From assembly GCA_043813445.1 (NCBI GenBank), contig JBDRLD010000045.1, forward strand, positions 1 through 7,127: DNA of 7,127 nucleotides, written 5' to 3'. The notes beneath the pieces were generated by a model. That model had not been told where the DNA came from. It saw nothing but the letters and a program-made list of their open reading frames with translations, and did no database searches. This DNA comes from JBDRLD01 sp043813445. Lineage in GTDB: Bacteria > Patescibacteriota > Patescibacteriia > JACPHY01. Both the position numbers and the translations under genes were made by a program. Positions 1-5,038 of the stretch are shown here, one piece after another; positions within the stretch are counted from its first letter, which is position 1, and the number at the start of each line of letters is the position of its first letter.

Positions 1-133
1 CAATCGCGGTAAAGCTTGGACAGACAACGAGCCGGTCATCGTCCACGAGCTCGCGCCGCAACGCAGCAGCGAGAACAACCGCCTCCTCGTCGCTCTCCTG
101 CATCTTCCAGTTTCCTATGATGAGTGGGTTCAT
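1..133 (-). CDS. tpiA: Triosephosphate isomerase, N-terminal 44 residues (partial at window edge)
   Basis: TpiA interconverts dihydroxyacetone phosphate and glyceraldehyde 3-phosphate in the cytoplasm (glycolysis). The complement of 133 to 1 translates as MNPLIIGNWKMQESDEEAVV, then a helix (LAAALRREL), then the strand LVVCPSFTAI, where the window ends. GNWKM is the hallmark first beta strand of the TIM barrel; Asn8 and Lys10 match the substrate-binding Asn and Lys of the family. CPSFTAI matches the family's second strand (usually CPPFT). The start is fixed: ATG at 133-131 has an in-frame TAG a few codons upstream. No convincing Shine-Dalgarno precedes it. About 200 residues, including the catalytic His and Glu, lie outside the window. 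It lies 193 bp downstream of the M16 peptidase gene on the same strand. Confidence 0.93.
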   Translation of the reverse strand, partial: MNPLIIGNWKMQESDEEAVVLAAALRRELVDDDRLVVCPSFTAI

Positions 134-190
134 ACCATCTACGATGGACTATACTGTCTACGGACTACAGCGAGATACGAATGGGAACGG

Positions 191-203
191 AATGCCGATG
201 ATA
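191..203 (-). promoter_or_regulatory. Possible -10 element for tpiA
   Basis: On the minus strand, positions 203-198 read TATCAT, five of six matches to TATAAT. This would place a start near 191 and give a 58-nt leader before the tpiA ATG at 133. No good -35 lies 16-18 nt upstream, so the call is weak. The rest of the 134-326 gap holds no gene. It has a 6-bp inverted repeat (CCCGAA at 290-295, TTCGGG at 311-316, 15-nt loop) just past the peptidase stop, but no T-tract, so I do not call it a terminator. Read-through from the peptidase gene into tpiA remains possible. Confidence 0.22.
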
Positions 204-326
204 CAGATATGCGGATGAGAAATCACGGATGATGCGCTGACCCGTGTCATTACGAGGGAGCTCCGACGCTAACTTACTGCGGCCGTAGTCCCGAAGCTAG
301 TTCTGGATCATTCGGGGTCAAAGACT

Positions 327-1595
327 CTACACTTTGAGCAATTTCTCAAACCGCTTCGCATCGTCAAATTTGCCGATAAGCGCAAGGTGGAGACGATCGG
401 TTCGCAGAAGATCGCGCGTCACTTTCAGCACCTGCTCTCGTGTTACCGCGTGCAGTCGTGCGATACGCTGTTCCGGCGTGTACACCCGTTCATTGAGAAG
501 CGCTTGCTTGCCATATAGATCTGCACGGACGAAAGAATCCTCCAGTGCAAGCACCATACGCCCCTCGATATTCTCCTTCGCACGCTTCAGTTCGGGTGCG
601 GTCACACCGCCGGCCCGAATTCTCGTCAGTTCGCGCATGATGACCCGGATCGCCCGATCCAGCCGCTCAGGATCCAGCCCGGCGGACACCGTAAATGAAC
701 CGGTATCATGGTAGGCGTCAAACGATGCTCGTACCGAGTATGCGAGTCCAAGCCGCTCACGCACCGCGATAAATAAACGCGAACTCATCGTGCCGCCGAG
801 AATATTTGCGAGTAGCACCGCTGCGTACTTCCTCGAATCTCCGTTGCCAAATGTCGGGACCCCGATAGCGAGATGTGCCTGCGATGTCTCTTTCTTGTAG
901 ATGTGCACAGCCGGACCATGCGGCCTCCCTGTGAACGGCTGCGCTGATCGCACGACACGCTTCGCCTTGCGCACACGCCCAAAGGTTCGCTGAACCGCAG
1001 CGAGCGCGTTCCCGTCGAGATTCCCTGCGAGCGTAAGTACCATGCGCGATGGGTGGTAGTGACGATCGCGATATGCTGCGAGATCATCGCGCGTGAGTCC
1101 GAGCACAGAATCGCGCGTGCCGCTGATGAGCCGTCCGAGCGGGTGTGTGCGATATAGTAGCCCCTCAAAAATGTCATCGAGGTGCCAGGACGGGTTGTCC
1201 TCATAGAGATGGATCTCCTCGAGAATCACCTTCCGCTCTCGCACGAATTCCTCCTCCTTGTACGTGGAGTGGAAGCACATGTCGCTGAGCATGTCGAGTG
1301 CTAGATCGAGATGTGCGGCGTTCGCCTTGATGTAGTAACCAGTGTACTCCTTGCTCGTGAATGCGTTGTACTCAGCGCCGATGCGATCAAGGTCGCGCGA
1401 AATATGCAGTGTGGTCGGCCGTCGCTTTGTCCCCTTGAACATCATGTGTTCAACAAAGTGCGATGCACCGTTCTGCTTAAGCGTCTCGTACCGCGAACCA
1501 ACCGGAAAAAGCGCATAGACGCACACCGCCTGCGTATCCTGCGCAGGGGCCAAGAGCACACGCGCACCGTTCGCGAGTTTGTGTTCAGTGAACAT
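327..1595 (-). CDS. M16 family zinc peptidase (pitrilysin / processing-peptidase-like, subfamily M16B)
   Basis: A 422-aa zinc metalloendopeptidase of the family that includes mitochondrial processing peptidase and bacterial YmxG/PqqL-like proteins. It probably degrades peptides; the natural substrate is unknown. The inverted zinc motif HFVEH is at residues 46-50 (ligands His46 and His50, catalytic Glu49). The third ligand is expected 76 residues after His50, and Glu126 in VILEEIH sits exactly there. The second M16 domain covers about 220-410 and contains the typical stretch LGGTMSSRLFIAVRERLGLA (267-286) followed by YSV. Length fits an M16B subunit with both half-domains. No signal peptide or membrane segment is visible, so it is probably cytosolic. 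The start at 1595 follows a strong Shine-Dalgarno (AGGGGGAGGA, complement of 1603-1612) and directly precedes the conserved first strand (HKLANGARVLL). The frame stays open upstream to 1808, but that stretch crosses the promoter and has no family-like sequence. tpiA follows on the same strand. Confidence 0.95.
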   Translation of the reverse strand: MFTEHKLANGARVLLAPAQDTQAVCVYALFPVGSRYETLKQNGASHFVEHMMFKGTKRRPTTLHISRDLDRIGAEYNAFTSKEYTGYYIKANAAHLDLALDMLSDMCFHSTYKEEEFVRERKVILEEIHLYEDNPSWHLDDIFEGLLYRTHPLGRLISGTRDSVLGLTRDDLAAYRDRHYHPSRMVLTLAGNLDGNALAAVQRTFGRVRKAKRVVRSAQPFTGRPHGPAVHIYKKETSQAHLAIGVPTFGNGDSRKYAAVLLANILGGTMSSRLFIAVRERLGLAYSVRASFDAYHDTGSFTVSAGLDPERLDRAIRVIMRELTRIRAGGVTAPELKRAKENIEGRMVLALEDSFVRADLYGKQALLNERVYTPEQRIARLHAVTREQVLKVTRDLLRTDRLHLALIGKFDDAKRFEKLLKV

Positions 1596-1604
1596 ACATT
1601 TATC

Positions 1605-1625
1605 CTCCCCCTTGCAAAGGAGAAG
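1605..1625 (-). promoter_or_regulatory. Leader hairpin covering the ribosome-binding site of the M16 gene
   Basis: In the minus-strand RNA, CUUCUCCUU (complement of 1625-1617), loop UGC, and AAGGGGGAG (complement of 1613-1605) form nine contiguous pairs, two of them G-U. The right arm is most of the Shine-Dalgarno sequence, so the folded leader would hide the ribosome-binding site. Because two pairs are wobble, the fold is stable only in the RNA sense of the peptidase gene. The pairing is seen directly; a regulatory role is inferred. Confidence 0.4.
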
Positions 1626-1678
1626 TAGGCGGGGGCTGATATGGCACTGTATACAATACCTCCCTGCCCCTCTACACT

Positions 1679-1707
1679 CCCCATCCCTCGAGTTCGAGAA
1701 GGGGGGG
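1679..1707. repeat. C-rich / G-rich palindrome in the peptidase leader
   Basis: A perfect inverted repeat, CTCGA (1687-1691), GT, TCGAG (1694-1698), sits between a C-rich arm (1679-1687) and a run of seven G (1701-1707), with an AA bulge at 1699-1700. It resembles in style the C-rich/G-rich inverted repeats at 3583-3771. It lies in the predicted 5' leader of the M16 gene. It may be an interspersed palindromic element or a leader structure. Confidence 0.3.
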
Positions 1708-1721
1708 AAATAGCAATAGTA

Positions 1722-1757
1722 TATGTCTATCGTACGTTGTTGTCGCCCCCTTGACAA
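1722..1757 (-). promoter_or_regulatory. Candidate promoter for the M16 peptidase (and perhaps tpiA)
   Basis: On the minus strand TTGTCA (1757-1752, five of six matches to TTGACA) is followed after 17 nt by TACGAT (1734-1729, four of six). This gives a start near 1722 and a leader of about 126 nt. A second solution is GCGACA (1746-1741), 17 nt, TATACT (1723-1718). The first shares its -35 region base for base with the plus-strand promoter, so the two would compete for polymerase. Confidence 0.42.
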
Positions 1758-1786
1758 CATCGGAGTTCTATGGTATCGTAGTACGA
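1751..1786 (+). promoter_or_regulatory. Promoter for the 316-aa hypothetical gene
   Basis: A perfect -35 TTGACA (1751-1756), a 17-nt spacer, and -10 TATCGT (1774-1779, four of six) preceded by an extended -10 TGG (1771-1773). Transcription should begin near 1786, leaving a leader of about 123 nt. A 7-bp inverted repeat (TGTTGTC 1738-1744, GACAACA 1753-1759) covers the -35, and the palindrome ATCGTA-G-TACGAT (1775-1787) covers the -10 and start point. Both are well placed to be operators. Confidence 0.65.
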
Positions 1787-1893
1787 TGCTGCGCATGAGG
1801 CGCAACATCGTATTCCCCCCTTTTTGCAGATGGAAATCCGGTGTCGGCCACGACGGAACCCGTCGGGCTTTGTCGGATCATGCCACTGCAGTG
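1784..1893 (+). promoter_or_regulatory. Structured 5' leader of the 316-aa hypothetical gene
   Basis: Three elements lie between the predicted start and the ribosome-binding site. First, CGATG-C-TGCGC (1784-1794), loop ATGAG, GCGCA-A-CATCG (1800-1810) forms a ten-pair stem with one C/A mismatch, followed by C6 T5 (1815-1825). Second, CGACGG (1851-1856), loop AAC, CCGTCG (1860-1865) is a perfect 6-bp stem, extendable by GCC/GGC, followed by TTT. Third, the palindrome CACTGCAGTG (1884-1893) abuts AGGAGG. The layout could be an attenuator or a 5'-stabilising structure. I do not recognise it as a known riboswitch class. Confidence 0.38.
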
Positions 1894-1908
1894 TAGGAGG
1901 TTCTTTCC

Positions 1909-2859
1909 ATGGCAAGGGCCAAATCAGAGGCAGACAAGCGCTGCCTCGCACTTGAACGTGTCAGCGCGGCAATGCGGGATGGAAAAATCGACCCAGAGGC
2001 GATCGAAGCGCTCATGCGCAACCTTAAACCGATTTCCTCCATCGGCGCAGCGATCCAGAGATGTGAGATCACCGCGAATGAATTGTGGGAATTCCACGCC
2101 AGACACCTGGAGTTCCGACCGGCGCGCCCACTAACCGAGGACCAGGAGAACGCACACGGAATCCTGGACTACAGCTTCATCCATCCCCACAAGTTAGAGC
2201 GTGCCATGCGCGGAAACGTGCGATTCACAGATGACCAGCTCGATGCACTCGAGCGCATCCCGTACTCAGAAGATGTGATCGATGCGGAACGCAAGGAACA
2301 CTACGGCCTGCTGTTCCCAGGTCACCCGGACATCACGCTGCGAAAGCTCGCCACCATCTTCGGTACTAGCAAACATGCGCCACCATTCTTCAATGAGTCG
2401 CATGAACTGTTCCCTCAGCCGTCGAACATTCTCCGCGTGCAACCGTTCGTCGATGAGCCGCTCGAACTGCGCTGGTATCTCGTTCGGCGCTACACGGCAC
2501 AAGGCACGCGCAGCCTCGACTGGCACGACCAAGAGCACCACATCGCGAGTGGCTACCAGTGTCTAAGTCTGCTCGAGTTCTGCGTAACGGCGATTCTGTC
2601 GCACGCGATCATGCAATTCGAGAAGGGGTGCAATCCGCACCTACATCCTGTCATGACGCACGCCGCGCGCACGCGTGATGTGATGGTAGAAAACCCAGGG
2701 AAGCCCCATTACAAAAAACCGCACCACCCGCAAGTCCTGTGGGACTTCACCACTGGGCAAATCAGCGCGAGTGCGTGCGCAGCAACCAGCCGCTCGAAGG
2801 AGCCGACCCTCCTCCTGCAGTGCTGTCCCAATCGTAACTGGATGGATCTGCACGAGTAG
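1909..2859 (+). CDS. Hypothetical protein, 316 aa, possibly a divergent member of a CPR-associated family
   Basis: Function unknown. The start is firm: AGGAGG at 1895-1900, 8 nt before ATG. Residues 1-135 are helical and charged, with no signal peptide or membrane segment. The second half contains LELRWYLVRR (185-194), then WHDQEH (205-210), a hydrophobic helix SLLEFCVTAILSHA (220-233), then RTRDV (254-258) and ASACAATSRSK (287-297). From memory, this order (RWYLVR, an acidic Gln/Glu-rich turn, a helix with a central His, an RTSDV-like strand, and a final small-residue segment ending in SRK) resembles a large family of uncharacterised Patescibacteria proteins of 200-350 aa. The match is by eye and low in identity, so it is an inference. 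The protein is rich in His and Cys (for example His-Leu-His at 244-246, CysCys at 305-306), which could bind metal, but no defined motif emerges. It is divergent from the M16 peptidase gene and is closed by the terminator at 2883-2909. Confidence 0.8.
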   Translation: MARAKSEADKRCLALERVSAAMRDGKIDPEAIEALMRNLKPISSIGAAIQRCEITANELWEFHARHLEFRPARPLTEDQENAHGILDYSFIHPHKLERAMRGNVRFTDDQLDALERIPYSEDVIDAERKEHYGLLFPGHPDITLRKLATIFGTSKHAPPFFNESHELFPQPSNILRVQPFVDEPLELRWYLVRRYTAQGTRSLDWHDQEHHIASGYQCLSLLEFCVTAILSHAIMQFEKGCNPHLHPVMTHAARTRDVMVENPGKPHYKKPHHPQVLWDFTTGQISASACAATSRSKEPTLLLQCCPNRNWMDLHE

Positions 2860-2882
2860 CAGGCATCTCACATAAGACCACG

Positions 2883-2909
2883 AAACCCTTCGCTCCGGCG
2901 GAGGGTTTT
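2883..2909 (+). terminator. Intrinsic terminator after the 316-aa hypothetical gene
   Basis: AAACCCTTCGC (2883-2893), loop TCCG, GCGGAGGGTTT (2898-2908) form 11 pairs, one of them G-U, ending in TTTT. It lies 24 nt past the stop codon and separates this gene from the next plus-strand gene. Confidence 0.8.
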
Positions 2910-2943
2910 CCACGTGCTGCAATAAGATCGGCATCATTCCTCC

Positions 2944-2979
2944 TTGACAACGGCACTCTTTCGTGGCAAGCTGGCAACG
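2944..2979 (+). promoter_or_regulatory. Promoter-like site for the 148-aa hypothetical gene
   Basis: TTGACA (2944-2949) is followed after 17 nt by CAAGCT (2967-2972), a poor -10, but with TGG directly before it as in an extended -10. The ten bases CCTTGACAAC and the TGG at the same distance are shared with the promoter at 1751-1786. The predicted start is near 2979, with a leader of about 49 nt. Confidence 0.35.
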
Positions 2980-3027
2980 CATACAGCAAATACGCCCTTT
3001 GCAAGGACAAAGGCGGAGGAGGAAGCC

Positions 3028-3474
3028 ATGGCAGACCCGCAGAATGACGTCGCGACCGATCCGGCGGCGTGCGAGATCGAGACTGTTACTGTTCCGATTC
3101 TCGTCACAGACACTGGAGCACACATCTTGGCGAGCACCGAGCGCGAGGATATTCTCGAGGCCGCCCGAAATGCCGTGTTGTACTACGGTGCGCACGCCTT
3201 CGCGGTGCGAATGCTCTCCATCGACATCGAGCTCCTCCCCACACCGGAAGACCTCAACGTCACCGATGTGCCGTTCGTCGAGGTGGACATCCCGCCGGAA
3301 GCCGCTGCTGTAGTTGAGGCCTTCAGGGAAAAAATGTACATTGAGACGACCGAGGCCGCGGTGCGGGTACTCATGGAGCACCTCCCTGTCGGCAGGTGGG
3401 AAATCACCCGCAGTGAACATAACGGGGGCATGCGTCGCATCGAAGCAGACGACCCTGAGCCGGATCAGGGCTGA
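3028..3474 (+). CDS. Hypothetical acidic protein, 148 aa
   Basis: Not recognised. The start at 3028 follows GGAGGAGG (3015-3022) at good spacing. An upstream in-frame TTG at 2944 would add 28 residues, but it coincides with the -35 TTGACA and has no ribosome-binding site. The protein is acidic, especially at both ends (the tail is ADDPEPDQG), with no signal peptide or transmembrane helix and a single Cys (15). A beta-rich start (TVTVPILVTDTGAHIL, 20-35) leads into a helix (REDILEAARNAVLYYGAHAF, 39-58). A strand (SIDIELL, 64-70) and PFVEVDIPPE (82-91) follow, then a long helix through 118 and WEITRSE (124-130). This suggests a small soluble alpha/beta domain. It sits between two terminators, so it is probably its own transcription unit. 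Its Shine-Dalgarno sequence and promoter-like site resemble those of the preceding hypothetical gene. Confidence 0.78.
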   Translation: MADPQNDVATDPAACEIETVTVPILVTDTGAHILASTEREDILEAARNAVLYYGAHAFAVRMLSIDIELLPTPEDLNVTDVPFVEVDIPPEAAAVVEAFREKMYIETTEAAVRVLMEHLPVGRWEITRSEHNGGMRRIEADDPEPDQG

Positions 3475-3505
3475 CCTGTGAGCACCTGATGTCCTCGAAC
3501 ACAAG

Positions 3506-3530
3506 ATCCCTCCGCATCGCGGAGGGATTT
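3506..3530 (+). terminator. Intrinsic terminator after the 148-aa hypothetical gene
   Basis: A perfect 10-bp stem, ATCCCTCCGC (3506-3515), loop ATC, GCGGAGGGAT (3519-3528), followed by TT and then C, 31 nt past the stop. The 3' arm (GGAGGG plus T-rich end) is nearly the same as that of the terminator at 2883-2909. The T-tract is short. Confidence 0.68.
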
Positions 3531-3582
3531 CACGTTGCCCGGTCCTGGTTCCGTTGCGTGTCATCCATATCATACCCATGTA

Positions 3583-3696
3583 CCACCCCCACCGCCGTCA
3601 TCCTGCCTGTCCGCCTATGGCGGGAGTCCTCGAAGGATCTCACATTATCGAAAATTGGTACTCTGAGGACGGACGTGGGGGTGGGTGAGAAACAGA
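3583..3696. repeat. Inverted-repeat unit 1 with GAGAAACAGA tail
   Basis: CCACCCCCAC (3583-3592) and GTGGGGGTGG (3675-3684) are perfect 10-bp arms; the right arm is followed by GTGAGAAACAGA. A second C-rich copy, CCACCCCC (3703-3710), can pair with the same G-rich arm at closer range. It lies in the convergent intergenic region and has no coding potential that I can support. Confidence 0.45.
3597..3644. repeat. Short interspersed repeat of the GTCATCCTG...CGAAGGATC type
   Basis: It begins GTCATCCTG and ends CGAAGGATCTCACA. ATCCT/AGGAT form the outer arms and CCGCC-TAT-GGCGG (3611-3623) an inner hairpin. From memory, sequences with these ends recur in multiple copies in many bacterial genomes, including Patescibacteria. 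One copy is seen here, so repetition cannot be shown within the window. Confidence 0.45.
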
Positions 3697-3715
3697 CGCG
3701 CACCACCCCCTCTAG

Positions 3716-3771
3716 CTCCCCCTCCCCGCACTCCGGCGGACTCAGAAGCAAGATGGAGGGGGAGAAACAGA
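3716..3771. repeat. Inverted-repeat unit 2 with GAGAAACAGA tail
   Basis: CTCCCCCTCC (3716-3725) and GGAGGGGGAG (3755-3764) are perfect 10-bp arms around 29 nt that hold a smaller CCGC/GCGG stem. The unit ends in the same ten bases, GAGAAACAGA (3762-3771), as unit 1, exactly 75 bp further on. Confidence 0.5.
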
Positions 3772-3803
3772 TAAGTGATCGGCGCGCGCGGAGCGGGCAG
3801 GAT

Positions 3804-3834
3804 ACAAGCCACCCCGCGGTGCGGGGTGGCTTGT
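3804..3834 (-). terminator. Strong hairpin downstream of the permease gene, probable terminator
   Basis: A perfect 14-bp stem, ACAAGCCACCCCGC (3804-3817), loop GGT, GCGGGGTGGCTTGT (3821-3834), 20 nt past the permease stop. The minus-strand exit reads CTTGTATCC, a poor T-tract. It may end transcription from both directions between the convergent genes, or depend on extra factors. Confidence 0.6.
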
Positions 3835-3854
3835 GACTGTCATTTGTCCATTAC

Positions 3855-4964
3855 TCACGAAATGAGCAGCCCGCGGATGGTAATCACCATGCCGGCTAGG
3901 AATATACACACGACAATCCAGTTCACCAGTGCCGGAACGCGCACCCGAAGCTCCGGTTTCCGATCTCCGCACTTACGCGCTCGAAGCACGATGAGGGATA
4001 CGAGAATTCCGTCGAGTCCGCAGAAGAGCGCGCCAGTCAACATTACAACACTGATGAAGCCGGGGTGGCCGATAAGAAAAACCGTGAACGGAACACCTAT
4101 TCCAAGTGCAAAGGCGAGCCACTTCGGCAAATGAAAGTCGTACTCGAACACCTTATTTACATACACGCCGAGCACGAGGAAGGATGTTGCAATTGTGAGA
4201 AATCCGAGCAACGAGCCGAGTAGCACAATGGATAATCCAAGCGTCGGCGCGAGCCCGGAAATCGCCTCGGTTGATGTTGAGGCACCGCTGACCCCTACGA
4301 CGATTAACCCGAAAACGACTGTGAGAAGCGACGCGAGAATCGTCCCCCACGCGATCGCTGCACCAAGACGCCGCTCTTGACCACGGAGGAGGTCACGAAT
4401 CTCCGCAATCGCCGACACCCCGCCAAGCGAGAAGAGAATAACCCCGTACGGGAGAAATGCACTCGTGAGGTGTACGGTTCGAAAATTCATCGGATCAATG
4501 CGCTGCACGCCAACAATACCGATGAGCGCAATCACAATGAAAAGAAACGCGGTGAGGATAAACTCCAGCTCCTCGACGAGCCGAAGCCCGCGGATCACTG
4601 CGAGTGACGCAATCACCGTAAAGCCGATGCTATAAGCCCATGGCGTCCCTCCGAGATACGGGCCAAGGAGCGCATGGAGAAACACACCAGAAACGGTGAT
4701 ATACGCGAGTAGCGCTCCATAGAGACCAAGTACTCCCGAGAGCGACGCAATCACCTTTCCAGCCGGCCCGAAATATCGTCCGGCATACCCAACAAGGCGA
4801 TGGTGATCTTTTGTGCGAAGCGTAATCTCACCGAAAAAGAGGTGAACGAGCAGTACCGCCGAAGTTAGCACCGCAAAATGGAGCAGCCCGATAACCACAC
4901 CGCTCTGTGCGATAACGAATGGTACGCCAAAAATACCAACACCAACCATGGTGCCGATAAGCAT
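3855..4964 (-). CDS. Membrane permease, aromatic/hydrophobic amino-acid type (HAAAP / Trp-Tyr permease-like)
   Basis: A 369-aa inner-membrane protein with about 11 hydrophobic segments (roughly 1-23, 27-47, 69-96, 109-127, 134-153, 169-188, 201-226, 237-268, 282-299, 303-326, 345-367). GTMVGVGIFGVPFVIAQSG (4-22) is the broken first helix typical of LeuT-fold amino-acid carriers, and PYGVILFSLGGVSAIAEIRD (172-191) matches the sixth helix of the tryptophan/tyrosine permease family. It probably imports amino acids with an ion, which would suit a host with limited biosynthesis; the substrate cannot be read from sequence. ATG 4964 has AAGGG 8 nt upstream. However, the in-frame codons before it read SQRHYPRAIA, a plausible start of this helix, back to a TGA with no ATG, GTG or TTG between. 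The true N-terminus is therefore uncertain (ATT at 4970 is possible). It is divergent from dnaB. Confidence 0.86.
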   Translation of the reverse strand: MLIGTMVGVGIFGVPFVIAQSGVVIGLLHFAVLTSAVLLVHLFFGEITLRTKDHHRLVGYAGRYFGPAGKVIASLSGVLGLYGALLAYITVSGVFLHALLGPYLGGTPWAYSIGFTVIASLAVIRGLRLVEELEFILTAFLFIVIALIGIVGVQRIDPMNFRTVHLTSAFLPYGVILFSLGGVSAIAEIRDLLRGQERRLGAAIAWGTILASLLTVVFGLIVVGVSGASTSTEAISGLAPTLGLSIVLLGSLLGFLTIATSFLVLGVYVNKVFEYDFHLPKWLAFALGIGVPFTVFLIGHPGFISVVMLTGALFCGLDGILVSLIVLRARKCGDRKPELRVRVPALVNWIVVCIFLAGMVITIRGLLIS

Positions 4965-4994
4965 CGCAATTGCCCTTGGATAATGACGCTGTGA

Positions 4995-5029
4995 CGGTAG
5001 TTGATTATTGATAGTTGAAAGTGGATAGT
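4995..5029. repeat. Degenerate 7-nt tandem repeat (about five units, consensus TGATAGT)
   Basis: The units are CGGTAGT, TGATTAT, TGATAGT, TGAAAGT and GGATAGT, in exact 7-nt register. They lie between the permease start and its predicted promoter, in the untranslated or extended 5' end of that gene. AT content is higher than in the surroundings. Confidence 0.5.
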
Positions 5030-5038
5030 GAGCACTTC

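Noticed and set aside
1596..1808. 71-codon N-terminal extension of the M16 peptidase frame
   Set aside because: It runs through the divergent promoter, has no peptidase-like or signal-peptide sequence, and a strong Shine-Dalgarno precedes the ATG at 1595.
1830..1955. Small upstream reading frame (ATG GAA ATC...) overlapping the start of the 316-aa gene
   Set aside because: It has no ribosome-binding site, and its codons are explained by the leader hairpins; chance is the simpler reading.
2944..3027. TTG start adding 28 residues to the 148-aa protein
   Set aside because: The TTG is part of a consensus -35 and has no Shine-Dalgarno, whereas ATG 3028 does.
2641..3579. 312-codon open frame on the minus strand, antisense to both hypothetical genes
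   Set aside because: It crosses two terminators and an intergenic gap, has no recognisable domain, is full of Cys/Arg runs typical of shadow frames, and the plus-strand genes have proper start signals.
3531..3803. Possible gene in the convergent intergenic region
   Set aside because: Frames here are short, repetitive and lack start signals; inverted repeats explain the sequence.
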